From contig QHSX01000060.1 in NCBI GenBank assembly GCA_003221695.1, forward strand, positions 60,567-124,566: a DNA stretch of 64,000 nt, given 5' to 3'. The translations under genes were made by a program, and so were the position numbers. This document shows, in pieces, positions 8,638-17,117 of the stretch. The notes below the pieces were generated by a model, which was given only the letters and a program-made list of their open reading frames with translations, was not told the DNA's origin and made no database searches. Source of the stretch: Candidatus Rokuibacteriota bacterium (GTDB lineage Bacteria; Methylomirabilota; Methylomirabilia; Rokubacteriales; CSP1-6). Numbering within the stretch: position 1 is the first letter of the stretch; each line of letters starts with the position of its first letter.

Positions 8638-8667
8638 TTGACAACTCAAACCCACGCTCCGTATAAC
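8638..8667 (+). promoter_or_regulatory. Strong sigma-70-type promoter before the TPR-efp-accB genes
   Basis: TTGACA (8638-8643), an 18-nt spacer and TATAAC (8662-8667) form the best housekeeping promoter in the window. The predicted transcription start (about 8674) lies about 3 nt before the ATG at 8677. This supports that ATG over the in-frame ATG at 8635, and implies a nearly leaderless mRNA for the TPR gene and those after it. Confidence 0.65.
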
Positions 8668-8676
8668 CGTTTGGAG

Positions 8677-9306
8677 ATGTCCGTCGACGATCTCGCGCTC
8701 GACGCCACCATCCGCCGTCACGAAGAGCGCCTGGCCCGCGACCCGACGTCCCTCGCCTTCGCGCAGCTCGCCGACCTCTATCGAAAGGCCGGGCGGACGC
8801 GCGAGGCGGTGGCGGTCTGCCGGAACGGGCTCGCCCGGTACCCCCAGTACACGACGGCGCGCTTGATCCTCGCGAAGGCGCTCGCGGCGGAGGGACAGCT
8901 CGAGCCGGCGCTCGCCGAGATCGGGGCGATCCTCGCGGCGAGCCCGAAGGACGCCCAGTGCCACCGCCTCGCGGCAGAGATCCAGCGCCGCCTGGGGCAC
9001 ATCGACCGGGCGGTGACGCATCTGGAAGCGGCCGTGAGGCTCGACCCGGGCGACCGCGAATCGCGCTCGCTGCTCGGGCTGCTGCGTGCAACGACGCCGG
9101 CGGCGAGCGAGGCGAGCGGGCTCCAGCGCGTGCTGGCGGACGACACGTTCGCGACGATCGCCTTTGGCACCCTCGCTCTCGAGCAGGGCTGCGTCGAAGA
9201 GGCCGCCCAGGCCTTCACCCGCATCCTCCGGAAGGATCCCGACAATCACGCCGCGCGCGAGCGGCTGGAGACGACGCTCCACGCGCGGGCGCGGCGGAAA
9301 GGGTAG
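8677..9306 (+). CDS. Tetratricopeptide-repeat protein
   Basis: This 209-residue soluble protein consists of TPR helices: [20 protein letters not shown] then [11 protein letters not shown] (about residues 26-56), [20 protein letters not shown] (about 60-80), [20 protein letters not shown] then [12 protein letters not shown] (about 95-128) and [20 protein letters not shown] near the end. It has no signal peptide or membrane segment, so it is probably a cytoplasmic scaffold. Partner and function are unknown. I chose ATG 8677 because a strong promoter occupies the bases before it; an in-frame ATG at 8635 would add 14 residues that do not look conserved. efp starts 6 bp after its stop. Confidence 0.8.
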   Translation: MSVDDLALDATIRRHEERLARDPTSLAFAQLADLYRKAGRTREAVAVCRNGLARYPQYTTARLILAKALAAEGQLEPALAEIGAILAASPKDAQCHRLAAEIQRRLGHIDRAVTHLEAAVRLDPGDRESRSLLGLLRATTPAASEASGLQRVLADDTFATIAFGTLALEQGCVEEAAQAFTRILRKDPDNHAARERLETTLHARARRKG

Positions 9307-9312
9307 AGCGAG

Positions 9313-9885
9313 ATGCAAGTGTCCACCGCGGAGTTCAGGAAAGGGTTGCGCATCGTCTTCGATGGCCACCCCTACACGATCGTGGAGTTCCAGCACGTCA
9401 AGCCCGGGAAGGGTGGCGCGTTCGTCCGCACCAAGCTCAAGCACATGAGGCTCGGGAAGGTGATCGACAACACGTTCCGCTCGGGCGAGAAGGTGGAGCT
9501 GGTCGACTCCGAGGAGAAGCACATGCAGTTCCTCTACAAGGACGACGGCTACCACTTCATGGATACGGAAACCTACGAGCAGGTCTCGCTCTCGCCGGAC
9601 GAGGTCGGCGACGCGCGCGACTGGCTCAAGGAGAACACCGAGGTGGACGTGCTCTACATCGAGGGCCGTCCGGTCGCGGTCGAGCTGCCGAACTTCGTCG
9701 AGCTCGCCGTCGCCAAGACGGAGCCCGGCGTCCGCGGCGACACGGCGCAGGGCGGGACGAAGCCCGCGACGCTCGAGACGGGCGCCGTCGTGCTGGTCCC
9801 GCTGTTCCTCAACGAAGGCGACATCGTCAAGGTCGACACGCGCACCGGCGAGTACCTGGGCCGCGTCGCCGCGGCGGGTGCCTGA
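9313..9885 (+). CDS. efp: Elongation factor P
   Basis: EF-P enters the ribosomal E site and relieves stalling at polyproline stretches. The 190-residue protein shows the N-terminal KOW-like domain ([20 protein letters not shown]), the modification loop KPGKGGAF with Lys33 at its tip, and the two C-terminal OB domains ([20 protein letters not shown], then [19 protein letters not shown] and [20 protein letters not shown]). Length is standard. Lys33 is the residue that beta-lysine or similar modifications target in other bacteria; no modification genes are visible here. The efp-accB-accC neighbourhood is widely conserved. The gene ends in TGATG, overlapping the accB start. Confidence 0.96.
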   Translation: MQVSTAEFRKGLRIVFDGHPYTIVEFQHVKPGKGGAFVRTKLKHMRLGKVIDNTFRSGEKVELVDSEEKHMQFLYKDDGYHFMDTETYEQVSLSPDEVGDARDWLKENTEVDVLYIEGRPVAVELPNFVELAVAKTEPGVRGDTAQGGTKPATLETGAVVLVPLFLNEGDIVKVDTRTGEYLGRVAAAGA

Positions 9886-10361
9886 TGGCCCGCGGGCGCC
9901 CGCGCGGCGACCTGAGCCGAGAGACCGTGGTCGCCCTGGTCCGCCAGCTGGGCGCCGCGCTCCAGGACCTCGGGCTGGCCGAGATCGAGGTGGCGTGGGG
10001 TGAGGTCCGGGTCCGCGTCCAGCGGCCCACGGCGGCACCGACGCAGAAGACCTCGGCGTCCGCGACCTCCGAGGAGAGCGTGGCGACGCCCCTCGCCACC
10101 GAGGCCGTCCCGTCGGGATTGGTGTCTGTGGAGGCGCCGATGGTCGGCACCTTCTACCGCGCGCCTTCCCCCAGCGCCGAGCCGTACGTCAGTGAGGGCA
10201 CCGTCGTCAAGGAAGGCCAGATCCTCTGTATCATCGAAGCGATGAAGCTGATGAACGAGATCGAGTCCAAGGTGGGCGGCCGGATCGTGAAGATCTTCGT
10301 CGAGAGCGGCCACGCGGTCGAGTACGGCCAGCCGCTGTTCCTGATCGACCCGGCGCGCTGA
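9885..10361 (+). CDS. accB: Acetyl-CoA carboxylase biotin carboxyl carrier protein
   Basis: AccB carries the biotin that shuttles CO2 between the AccC biotin carboxylase and the carboxyltransferase in the first step of fatty-acid synthesis. The 158-residue protein has an N-terminal dimerisation segment ([20 protein letters not shown]), an Ala/Thr/Ser linker (about residues 45-75) and the biotinyl domain [20 protein letters not shown] to LFLIDP. The biotin-attachment motif [13 protein letters not shown] is intact, with Lys121 as acceptor. The [12 protein letters not shown] block and Pro-rich thumb are typical of true AccB rather than other biotinyl proteins. Its start overlaps the efp stop. 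accC is not adjacent: a metallopeptidase gene lies in between. Confidence 0.96.
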   Translation: MARGRPRGDLSRETVVALVRQLGAALQDLGLAEIEVAWGEVRVRVQRPTAAPTQKTSASATSEESVATPLATEAVPSGLVSVEAPMVGTFYRAPSPSAEPYVSEGTVVKEGQILCIIEAMKLMNEIESKVGGRIVKIFVESGHAVEYGQPLFLIDPAR

Positions 10362-10367
10362 GCGCTC

Positions 10368-11639
10368 ATGCGTCCCATCCGTCCGCTCGTCCTCGTCGCC
10401 GTCCTGGCGCTCCCGCTCGGCGCGCTCGCCCTCGGCTGGCGTGAGGGGCGGCGACCCGAGCGCGCGGACGACGGGCGGCCTCCGGTGCCCGTCGCCGCGC
10501 ACGACTCGCGGGCGCTCACCGAGGAGGCGATCCGGCTCTACGCCGCCGGGCAGTTCCCGCGCGCCTGCGAGCGCTTCAGCCGGGCGGCGGACGACAACCC
10601 CGCGAGCGCGGCGCTGCGCGCGGACGTCGGCAACTGCTTCGAAGGCTGGGGCTGGCAGGCGCTCCGCGAGGGCCGGCCCGACGAGGCGCTCCTGCTGTTC
10701 CGGCAGGGTCTGGCGGAGGCGCCCGAGTCGACGGCGCTCTGGAAGGGGCTCGGGCTCGCGGCCGTCCACGCGGGACGACCCGACGACGCGTTCGGCCCGC
10801 TCGAGCGCGTCGTCGGTTCCGAGTTCGACCCCGAGGTCCGGATGCTCCTCGCCTACCTCTACGATTACCGTGACGACCCCGCGCGCGCGATCGCCCACCT
10901 CAACGCCGTCCTCGAGCGCGAACCCGGGAACGCGGGCGCGCTGCGCCTCCTCGAGAAGGTGGAACGCGAGCGGCGTGCCGAGTCGGGCTTCCACCGCGAC
11001 GTCACGCCGCGCTTCGTGCTCAAGTACCGCTCCACCCCCGGCGCCGAGGCGCGGCGGACGATCCTGCGCCTGCTCGAGGTCGCCGCCGAGCGCGTCGGCC
11101 GGACGCTCCGCTGGGAGCCGCGAGAGCGGCTGACCGTGGTCCTGTACGAGCGCGGCCAATTCCAGGACGTGACCCGCGTCCACGGCTGGGCCACGGGGCT
11201 CTTCGACGGGAAGATCCGGCTGCCGCTGGGCCCGGCGCTCCCGCCCGCAGCCCAGGTCGAGCGGTTGATCGTCCACGAGTACGCGCACGCCGCCATCCAC
11301 CACCTGTCGCGGGGCCGCGCACCCCGCTGGCTCCAGGAGGGGCTGGCGCAGGCGCTGGAGGGCGCCGCGGTCGACGCGATGCTGCGCGTCCCGGGCAGCG
11401 TCACCCTGGCCGGAATCGAGGCGCTCGTCGCCGACTCCGATCCCGTGCGCGCGCGGACGGGCTACGACCTGGCACTCTGGATCGTGCGGGACCTGCTCGA
11501 CCGGGGTGGCACGGAGACGGTGCGCGAGCTGCTGGTCCGGCTGGCCGCGGGCGACACCCTCGACGACGCGACGCTCCGCGTGTATGGGCTGCGGCTCGTC
11601 GAGATCGAATCGCAGTGGCGCCGCCTGCTGGGCGGGTAG
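10368..11639 (+). CDS. TPR-containing membrane-anchored zinc metallopeptidase (peptidase MA-like)
   Basis: The 423-residue protein starts with a hydrophobic signal or anchor (PLVLVAVLALPLGALALGW, residues 6-24), so its bulk is probably periplasmic. Residues about 45-205 form TPR repeats (AIRLYAAGQFPRACERFSRA, DEALLLFRQGLAEAPESTAL, ARAIAHLNAVLEREPGNAGA). The C-terminal domain (about 215-400) has the gluzincin motif HEYAH (His303, Glu304, His307) followed by WLQEGLAQ with Glu324 as the likely third zinc ligand, as in the peptidase MA family. Substrate is unknown. It sits between accB (6 bp upstream) and accC (7 bp downstream), an unusual break in that pair; whether this means more than operon sharing cannot be told. 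Confidence 0.8.
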   Translation: MRPIRPLVLVAVLALPLGALALGWREGRRPERADDGRPPVPVAAHDSRALTEEAIRLYAAGQFPRACERFSRAADDNPASAALRADVGNCFEGWGWQALREGRPDEALLLFRQGLAEAPESTALWKGLGLAAVHAGRPDDAFGPLERVVGSEFDPEVRMLLAYLYDYRDDPARAIAHLNAVLEREPGNAGALRLLEKVERERRAESGFHRDVTPRFVLKYRSTPGAEARRTILRLLEVAAERVGRTLRWEPRERLTVVLYERGQFQDVTRVHGWATGLFDGKIRLPLGPALPPAAQVERLIVHEYAHAAIHHLSRGRAPRWLQEGLAQALEGAAVDAMLRVPGSVTLAGIEALVADSDPVRARTGYDLALWIVRDLLDRGGTETVRELLVRLAAGDTLDDATLRVYGLRLVEIESQWRRLLGG

Positions 11640-11646
11640 GCCTCGC

Positions 11647-12984
11647 GTGTTCCACAAGATCCTGATCGCCAATCGCGGCGAGATCGCGCTGCGGATCATC
11701 CGCACCTGCCGAGAGCTCGGCATCCGCACGGTCATCGCCCACTCGAAGGCCGACGGCGACTCGCTGCCACGGCGGCTCGCCGACGAGTCGATTTGCGTCG
11801 GGCCCGACGCGGCGCGCCTCTCCTACCTCAACATCCCCGCGATCATCTCGGCGGCGGCGGTCACCGACAGCGAGGCGATCCACCCCGGCTATGGATTCCT
11901 CGCGGAGAACGCCGCATTCGCGGACGTGTGCCGCGCCTGCTCGATCACGTTCATCGGCCCCTCGCCCGAGGCGATCCGGCTCATGGGTGACAAGGCGCAG
12001 GCGCGCCAGCTCGCGAAGCAGGCCGGCGTCGCCGTGGTCCCCGGCAGCGAGGCGCCGCTGAAGGACGCCGCGGAGGCGGTCGACGTCACGGACCGGATCG
12101 GCTACCCGATCATCTTCAAGGCCGCGGCCGGCGGCGGCGGGCGGGGCATGCGTATCGTGCGGCGGCGGGAGGACGTCGCTCAGGCGTTCGACGCCTGCCA
12201 GTCGGAGGCGGGGTCGGCGTTCGGCTCCGCGGAGATCTACTGCGAGAAGTACGTCGAGCGGGCGCGGCACGTCGAGGTCCAGGTGCTCGGCGACAACAAC
12301 GGGATGCGCCTCCACCTCGGCGAGCGCGAGTGCTCCGTGCAACGCCGCCACCAGAAGCTCCTCGAGGAGTCGCCGGCGCCCAACCTCGACGCCGAGACGC
12401 GAAGCGGCCTCCACCGCGCGGCGCTGACCGTGGCGGCGGCGGTCAACTACGTGAGCGCGGGGACCGTCGAGTTCATCGTGGACGCCGAGGGGCGTTACTA
12501 CTTCATCGAGATGAACACGCGCATCCAGGTCGAGCACCCCGTCACCGAGATGGTCACGGGCATCGACCTGGTGCGGGAGCAGATCCGCATCGCCGCGGGC
12601 GAACCGCTCGGCTACCGCCAGGACGCCGTTCGCCTCGAGGGTCACGCGATCGAGTGTCGGATCAACGCCGAGGACCCCGAGACCTTCGCGCCGAGCGCGG
12701 GCCGCGTCACGGCGTGGGTGCCGCCCGGCGGCTTCCACGTGCGCGTGGACAGCCATCTCATGGCGCCCTACGTGGTGCCGCCGTTCTATGACTCGCTGCT
12801 CGCGAAGGTCATCGTGCACGGGCGGGACCGCGCCGAGGCGGTCGGCCGGATGCGCCGGGCGCTCGCCGAGACCATCGTGGAGGGCGTGAAGACGTCGATT
12901 CCGTTCCACCTCAAGGTCCTGAACGACCCCGCGTTCCTGGAGGGCCACTTCACCAGCGTCGACACCGAGCGGCTGCGCGGCTGA
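11647..12984 (+). CDS. accC: Acetyl-CoA carboxylase biotin carboxylase subunit
   Basis: AccC carboxylates biotin on AccB using ATP and bicarbonate. A GTG at 11647 gives FHKILIANRGEIALRIIRTC, the canonical N-terminus, and 445 residues, the usual size. Conserved blocks include AIHPGYGFLAENAAFADVC, the ATP-grasp glycine loop KAAAGGGGRGMRIVR, RHVEVQVLGD, GERECSVQRRHQKLLEESP, EFIVDAEGRYYFIEMNTRIQ followed by VEHPVTEMVTGIDLVREQ, and the C-terminal EGHAIECRINAEDP. The earlier in-frame starts lie inside the metallopeptidase gene and are rejected. Its TGA overlaps the thiE ATG (TGATG). Confidence 0.97.
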   Translation: MFHKILIANRGEIALRIIRTCRELGIRTVIAHSKADGDSLPRRLADESICVGPDAARLSYLNIPAIISAAAVTDSEAIHPGYGFLAENAAFADVCRACSITFIGPSPEAIRLMGDKAQARQLAKQAGVAVVPGSEAPLKDAAEAVDVTDRIGYPIIFKAAAGGGGRGMRIVRRREDVAQAFDACQSEAGSAFGSAEIYCEKYVERARHVEVQVLGDNNGMRLHLGERECSVQRRHQKLLEESPAPNLDAETRSGLHRAALTVAAAVNYVSAGTVEFIVDAEGRYYFIEMNTRIQVEHPVTEMVTGIDLVREQIRIAAGEPLGYRQDAVRLEGHAIECRINAEDPETFAPSAGRVTAWVPPGGFHVRVDSHLMAPYVVPPFYDSLLAKVIVHGRDRAEAVGRMRRALAETIVEGVKTSIPFHLKVLNDPAFLEGHFTSVDTERLRG

Positions 12985-13631
12985 TGGACCCGTCGCTCTA
13001 CGTCATCCTCGACCGCGCGGCGGCGCGGGGGCAGGACCTCGAGGCGATCCTGGACGGCGCGCTCGCCGGCGGGTGCCGCATGATCCAGCTTCGGGAGAAA
13101 GAGTGGCCATCCGGCCGTCTCCTGGCGCTGGCCGAGCGGCTGTGCGAGGGCTGCCACCGAGCCGGCGCGACCTTCATCGTGAACGATCGCGTCGACCTCG
13201 CGCTGGCGGTCGCGGCCGACGGCGTCCACCTCGGCCAGGACGACCTGCCGCCACGGGCGGCACGCCCCCTGCTGAAGTCAGGCATGATCCTCGGCCGCTC
13301 GACCCACAGCCTCGCCCAGGCGCGCGCGGCGCATGACGACGGCGCCGACTACATCGCGGTCGGCGCCATGTTCCCCACGACGACGAAACACGAGTTCCAG
13401 CTCGTCGGCCCCGACCTGCTCAGGCAGGTGCGCCCCGAGACCTCCCGACCGCTGATCGGGATCGGCGGTATCACGCCCGAGAACGCCGCCGAGGTGATCC
13501 GCGCCGGCGCCGACGGGGTCGCCGTCATCTCGGCCGTGTGCGGCGCGCCCGATCCGGCCGCGACCGCGCGCCGTTTTCTCGAGGCGATTCGCGCGGCGCG
13601 CGACTTGACCGGTCGGCGGCGGCCGCTATAA
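12984..13631 (+). CDS. thiE: Thiamine-phosphate synthase
   Basis: ThiE joins HMP-PP and the thiazole phosphate to make thiamine phosphate. The 215-residue TIM-barrel protein has the family signatures MIQLREKEWPSGRLLALAER, FIVNDRVDLALAVAADGVHL followed by GQDDLPPRAARPLL, the phosphate-site block GRSTHSLAQARAAHDDGADY with IAVGAMFPTTTKHE, and IGIGGITPENAAEVIRAGAD at the C-terminal phosphate loop. The gene stands alone with accC rather than with other thi genes; thiL is 30 kb away in this window. Its stop codon overlaps the -10 hexamer of the livK promoter. Confidence 0.94.
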   Translation: MDPSLYVILDRAAARGQDLEAILDGALAGGCRMIQLREKEWPSGRLLALAERLCEGCHRAGATFIVNDRVDLALAVAADGVHLGQDDLPPRAARPLLKSGMILGRSTHSLAQARAAHDDGADYIAVGAMFPTTTKHEFQLVGPDLLRQVRPETSRPLIGIGGITPENAAEVIRAGADGVAVISAVCGAPDPAATARRFLEAIRAARDLTGRRRPL

Positions 13632-13632
13632 T
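13605..13632 (+). promoter_or_regulatory. Sigma-70-type promoter of livKHMGF
   Basis: TTGACC (13605-13610), a 16-nt spacer and a perfect TATAAT (13627-13632) overlap the end of thiE. The predicted start at about 13639 leaves a leader of about 40 nt with a strong Shine-Dalgarno, AAGGAGG (13665-13671), 8 nt before the livK ATG. Confidence 0.7.
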
Positions 13633-13679
13633 GCTGGCGCACCGACCACGCCGACTCGACGACTAAGGAGGAAGCCCTG

Positions 13680-14876
13680 ATGAGCCGCTACCCTGTCCGC
13701 CTCACCGCCGCGCTCCTGGCCGGGCTCGCCCTGGTGGCGCTACCGGCCGCGCCGAACCCGGAAGCCCAGGGCAGCAAGGGCACGATCAAGATCGCCACCC
13801 AGAGCCCGCTCAGCGGCGGCCAGGCGGCCCTCGGTGAGGGCATCAAGCTCGGCGCGCAGCTCGCCATCGAGAAATTCAGGGGCAACCTCGTGAAGATGGG
13901 CTACAAGGTCGAGCTGGTGCCGTTCGACGACCAGGCGAAGCCAGACGTCGGCGTGGCGAACGCGAAGAACATCATCGCCGACAAGGAGATTCTCGCCGTC
14001 ATCGGTCATCTCAACTCGGGCGTCGCCATCCCCGCGTCCGAGGTCTACAAGGAAGTCAGCCTCGTGATGATCTCGCCCGCCAACACCAACCCGGTGGTCA
14101 CCGACCGCGGCTATCTGAACGTCAACCGGGTGTGTGGCCGAGACGACGTCCAGGGCGTGGTGGGCTCCGAATTCGCGCGCGGGACGATGAAGACCAAGTC
14201 GGTGTACATCATCCATGACAAGACGCAGTACGGCCAGGGCGTGGCCGAGTTCTTCAAGGCCGATGCGGAGAAAAAGGGCATCAAGGTCCTCGGATTCGAG
14301 GGCACCGAGGAGAAGTCGAACTTCGATCCCATCGTCACCCCGATCAAGGCGAAGAATCCGGACGTGATCTACTTCGGCGGCATCTACGATCAGGCGGCGC
14401 CGTTCTTCAAGCAGACCCGGGAGAAGGGCGTCAAGTCCAAGTTCCTCGGCCCCGATGGCATGGACTCCTCCGACCTGACGAAGATCGCCGGCAAAGCCGT
14501 GGTGGGGATGTACTACACCTCGGCCGCCGGCCCGGCCTCGGCCCTGCCCAAGGCCAAGACGTTCGTCGAGGACTTCAAGAAGAAATTCGGCAAGAACCCC
14601 GAGCCGTACGCCGCCGAGGCCTACGATGCGACCGCCATCGCGCTCAAGGCCATCGAAGCCGCGGCCAAGAGCGGCAAGATGAGTCGCGAGGACGTCGCGA
14701 CGGCGGTGCGGAAGACGAAGCACAACGGGATCACCGGCGACATCGAGTTCGACGCAAAAGGCGACCGGAAGAAGGCGCTCTACTTCGTGCTGCAGGTGGC
14801 CAGCGACGACCCGGCGAAGTGGGGCGACAACAAGATCGTCAAGCAGCTGGCCATCGCCGCGCCCGAAAAGAAGTAG
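13680..14876 (+). CDS. livK: Branched-chain amino-acid ABC transporter substrate-binding protein
   Basis: This periplasmic type I binding protein captures the substrate for the LivHMGF importer. The 398-residue precursor has a signal peptide (LTAALLAGLALVALPAAP, cut near residue 30) and the Leu/Ile/Val-binding family fold: IKIATQSPLSGGQAALGEGI near the mature start, VIGHLNSGVAIPASEVYKEV, SVYIIHDKTQYGQGVAEFFK and YAAEAYDATAIALKAIEAA near the C-terminus. The ATG has the best Shine-Dalgarno in the window and its own promoter, fitting the high expression of binding proteins. The true substrate could be another amino acid, amide or small organic acid; the family is broad. A strong hairpin follows before livH. 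Confidence 0.92.
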   Translation: MSRYPVRLTAALLAGLALVALPAAPNPEAQGSKGTIKIATQSPLSGGQAALGEGIKLGAQLAIEKFRGNLVKMGYKVELVPFDDQAKPDVGVANAKNIIADKEILAVIGHLNSGVAIPASEVYKEVSLVMISPANTNPVVTDRGYLNVNRVCGRDDVQGVVGSEFARGTMKTKSVYIIHDKTQYGQGVAEFFKADAEKKGIKVLGFEGTEEKSNFDPIVTPIKAKNPDVIYFGGIYDQAAPFFKQTREKGVKSKFLGPDGMDSSDLTKIAGKAVVGMYYTSAAGPASALPKAKTFVEDFKKKFGKNPEPYAAEAYDATAIALKAIEAAAKSGKMSREDVATAVRKTKHNGITGDIEFDAKGDRKKALYFVLQVASDDPAKWGDNKIVKQLAIAAPEKK

Positions 14877-14901
14877 CGTCTGGGACGAGACGGTAGACGT
14901 C

Positions 14902-14935
14902 GAGGGGCGGGCGGGGAGCTCCCCACCCGCCCCTC
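14902..14935 (+). terminator. Strong GC hairpin between livK and livH
   Basis: A near-perfect 34-nt inverted repeat (10-bp GAGGGGCGGG/CCCGCCCCTC outer stem, one C-A mismatch, then a self-complementary 12-nt core) lies 25 bp after the livK stop and 11 bp before the livH start. No U-tract follows. It could protect the livK mRNA end or attenuate transcription into livHMGF, giving more binding protein than permease. Confidence 0.6.
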
Positions 14936-14946
14936 GTCTCTAGCGT

Positions 14947-15918
14947 ATGGACTTCCAGCTCCTCGTCGACATCTTCCCGCAAGTCTTCCTCGACGGCATC
15001 ATCCTCGGGTTCATGTACGCGCTGATCGCGCTGGGCTACACGATGGTCTATGGGGTGCTCGAGTTCATCAACTTCGCGCACTCCGAGATCTTCATCGTGG
15101 GCGCCTTCGTCGGTGTCGAGCTCCTCCTCGGCCTCAAGAGCGTCGGGCTGCTCGACGGCCTGCCCTGGCCGCTCGTCCTGGTCCTCGCCCTGGTCGCCGG
15201 CATGGCCGCCAGCGGGTTGCTCGCCGTCACCGTCGAGCGGGTCGCGTACCGTCCGCTACGCCACGCGCCCCGGCTGATCCCGCTCATCTCGGCGATCGGC
15301 ATCTCGTTCTTCCTCCAGGACTTGATCCGGCTCTTCGAGTCGCTCTGGCGGAACGCCTTCAACCTCGTCTATCCGACGATCGACGTGCTGAACGTCCGCT
15401 TCGAGCTGACCCAGACGCTCGACGTCTCGGTCAAGTCACTCGTCGTCATCGCGGCCGCGTTGCTGATGCTGTGGGCACTCCACGTGATCGTCAACCGCAC
15501 GAAGATCGGGACCGCGATCCGCGCGGTGGCCGAGGATCAGGCGGCGGCGAGCCTGATGGGCATCAACGTCAACCGGATCATCTCGCTCACGTTCTTGATC
15601 GGCGGGGCGATGGGGGGTGCCGCGGGCGTCTTGTTCGGCGTCCAGTACGGGCTGATCAATCCCTACACCGGGTTCATTCCCGGGCTGAAGGCGTTCACCG
15701 CCGCCGTGCTCGGCGGCATCGGCAATATTCCGGGCGCGATGGTCGGCGGCCTCGTGCTCGGCCTGCTCGAGGCCTTCGCGGCCTCCTATCTGTCGCTGCT
15801 GACGGGCGGCGCGTTCGGCGCCGAGTACAAGGACATCTTCGCCTTCTCGATGCTCATCGTGATCCTCATCTTCCGACCCAAGGGCCTGCTGGGCGAGATC
15901 GTCCGAGAGCGCGCGTGA
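14947..15918 (+). CDS. livH: Branched-chain amino-acid ABC transporter permease LivH
   Basis: LivH is one of the two inner-membrane permeases of the Liv importer. The 323-residue protein has about eight hydrophobic segments, starting with GIILGFMYALIALGYTMVYG followed by VLEFINFAHSEIFIVGAFV, the hallmark first-helix block of LivH. Also typical are TAIRAVAEDQAAASLMGINV (the loop that contacts the ATPase), AAGVLFGVQYGLINPYTGF and AAVLGGIGNIPGAMVGGLVL. Compared with many LivH proteins (about 290-300 residues) it has a slightly longer central region. Its TGA overlaps the livM GTG (GTGA). Confidence 0.93.
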   Translation: MDFQLLVDIFPQVFLDGIILGFMYALIALGYTMVYGVLEFINFAHSEIFIVGAFVGVELLLGLKSVGLLDGLPWPLVLVLALVAGMAASGLLAVTVERVAYRPLRHAPRLIPLISAIGISFFLQDLIRLFESLWRNAFNLVYPTIDVLNVRFELTQTLDVSVKSLVVIAAALLMLWALHVIVNRTKIGTAIRAVAEDQAAASLMGINVNRIISLTFLIGGAMGGAAGVLFGVQYGLINPYTGFIPGLKAFTAAVLGGIGNIPGAMVGGLVLGLLEAFAASYLSLLTGGAFGAEYKDIFAFSMLIVILIFRPKGLLGEIVRERA

Positions 15919-17117
15919 GCCCGTACTCCGTCCTCGCCCTCGCCGCCGTCGCCCTCTCCAGCCTCGCCGTCGCGACGGCTCCACGCTCGGTCCTCGCCTT
16001 CTTGGCGTTCCAGGGCGCGCTGCTCTTCGTGTACCTGGCGCGGATTCCGACGTGGCTCCGGGTCGGCCTCCTCGGGGTGGCCCTGCTCCTGCTGATGCCG
16101 CTGATCGGCGCCTTCAACGGCTACTACCTCGAGGTGGCGACGCAGGTCGGGATCTTCGCCGCGCTGGCGCTCGGCCTCAACATCGTGGTCGGCCTGGCCG
16201 GACTGCTCGACCTCGGCTATGTCGCGTTCTTCGCCGTCGGCGCCTACACCTGGGCCATCTTCGGCTCGCCCCACGCCAACGTCATCTTCGGGGGCGGGTT
16301 CCCCCTGGCCGGCGCATGGTTCTTCGCCTTCCTGTTCGTCGGGCTCTTCGTGGCGGCGGTCGCCGGCATCCTGCTCGGGCTGCCCGTCCTGCGCCTGCAC
16401 GGCGATTACCTCGCCATCGTCACGCTCGGCTTCGGTGAGGTGATCCGCGTTCTGGCCAACAACCTCGACAAGCCGATCAACCTCACGAATGGCCCGAAGG
16501 GCATCACGCCGATCTCCCGTCCGCCCGCGCCGCTCGGGCTGCCCTACGGCGAGTACTTCTACTTCCTCGTCCTGCTCATCGTGGTCCTGGTCGTCCTCGT
16601 GAACCGCCGGCTCGAAAACTCCCACATCGGCCGGGCCTGGGAGGCGATCCGCGAGGACGAGCTGGCGGCGCGGGCGATGGGCGTGCCGCTCGTACGGATG
16701 AAGCTCCTGGCCTTCGCCTGCGGCGCGTCCTTCGCCGGCGTCATGGGCGTGCTGTTCTCGGCCAAGCAGGTGTTCATCAATCCGGAGTCCTTCACGTTTC
16801 TCGAGTCCATCGGGGTCCTGGCCATGGTGATCCTCGGCGGGATGGGCTCCATCCCCGGCGCCGTGCTCGGCGCCACCGTCGTCACCGTCCTCAACCTCCA
16901 GGTGCTGAAGGGGCTGTCGCTCTGGCTCAACGAGCTGAAAAACGCCGGCGTCACCGTCCTCGGCTACAGCCTCGCCGATCTCCCGACGCAGTTCGAGCCG
17001 GCCAAGTACGAGCGGATGATCTTCGGCATCATCCTCGTCCTCATGATGATCTTCCGCCCTCAGGGCATCCTGCCGGCACGGCGGCGGCAGCGGGAGCTCG
17101 CCCACCTCGAGCGATAG
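15915..17117 (+). CDS. livM: Branched-chain amino-acid ABC transporter permease LivM
   Basis: LivM is the second permease of the importer. A GTG at 15915 overlapping the livH stop gives a 400-residue membrane protein. Its first segments (SVLALAAVALSSLAVATA and on) precede the conserved LivM core: ALALGLNIVVGLAGLLDLGY followed by VAFFAVGAYTWAI, LPVLRLHGDYLAIVTLGFGE followed by VIRVLANN, GRAWEAIREDELAARAMGVP, and AMVILGGMGSIPGAVLGAT. It ends in FRPQGILPARRRQRELAHLE. Length is in the family range. livG begins directly after its stop, so it is tightly coupled. Confidence 0.93.
   Translation: MSPYSVLALAAVALSSLAVATAPRSVLAFLAFQGALLFVYLARIPTWLRVGLLGVALLLLMPLIGAFNGYYLEVATQVGIFAALALGLNIVVGLAGLLDLGYVAFFAVGAYTWAIFGSPHANVIFGGGFPLAGAWFFAFLFVGLFVAAVAGILLGLPVLRLHGDYLAIVTLGFGEVIRVLANNLDKPINLTNGPKGITPISRPPAPLGLPYGEYFYFLVLLIVVLVVLVNRRLENSHIGRAWEAIREDELAARAMGVPLVRMKLLAFACGASFAGVMGVLFSAKQVFINPESFTFLESIGVLAMVILGGMGSIPGAVLGATVVTVLNLQVLKGLSLWLNELKNAGVTVLGYSLADLPTQFEPAKYERMIFGIILVLMMIFRPQGILPARRRQRELAHLER

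Noticed and set aside
15786..17105. Minus-strand frame of about 439 codons inside livM
   Set aside because: Shadow of livM; rich in Asp, Glu and His, as expected from the complement of hydrophobic codons.
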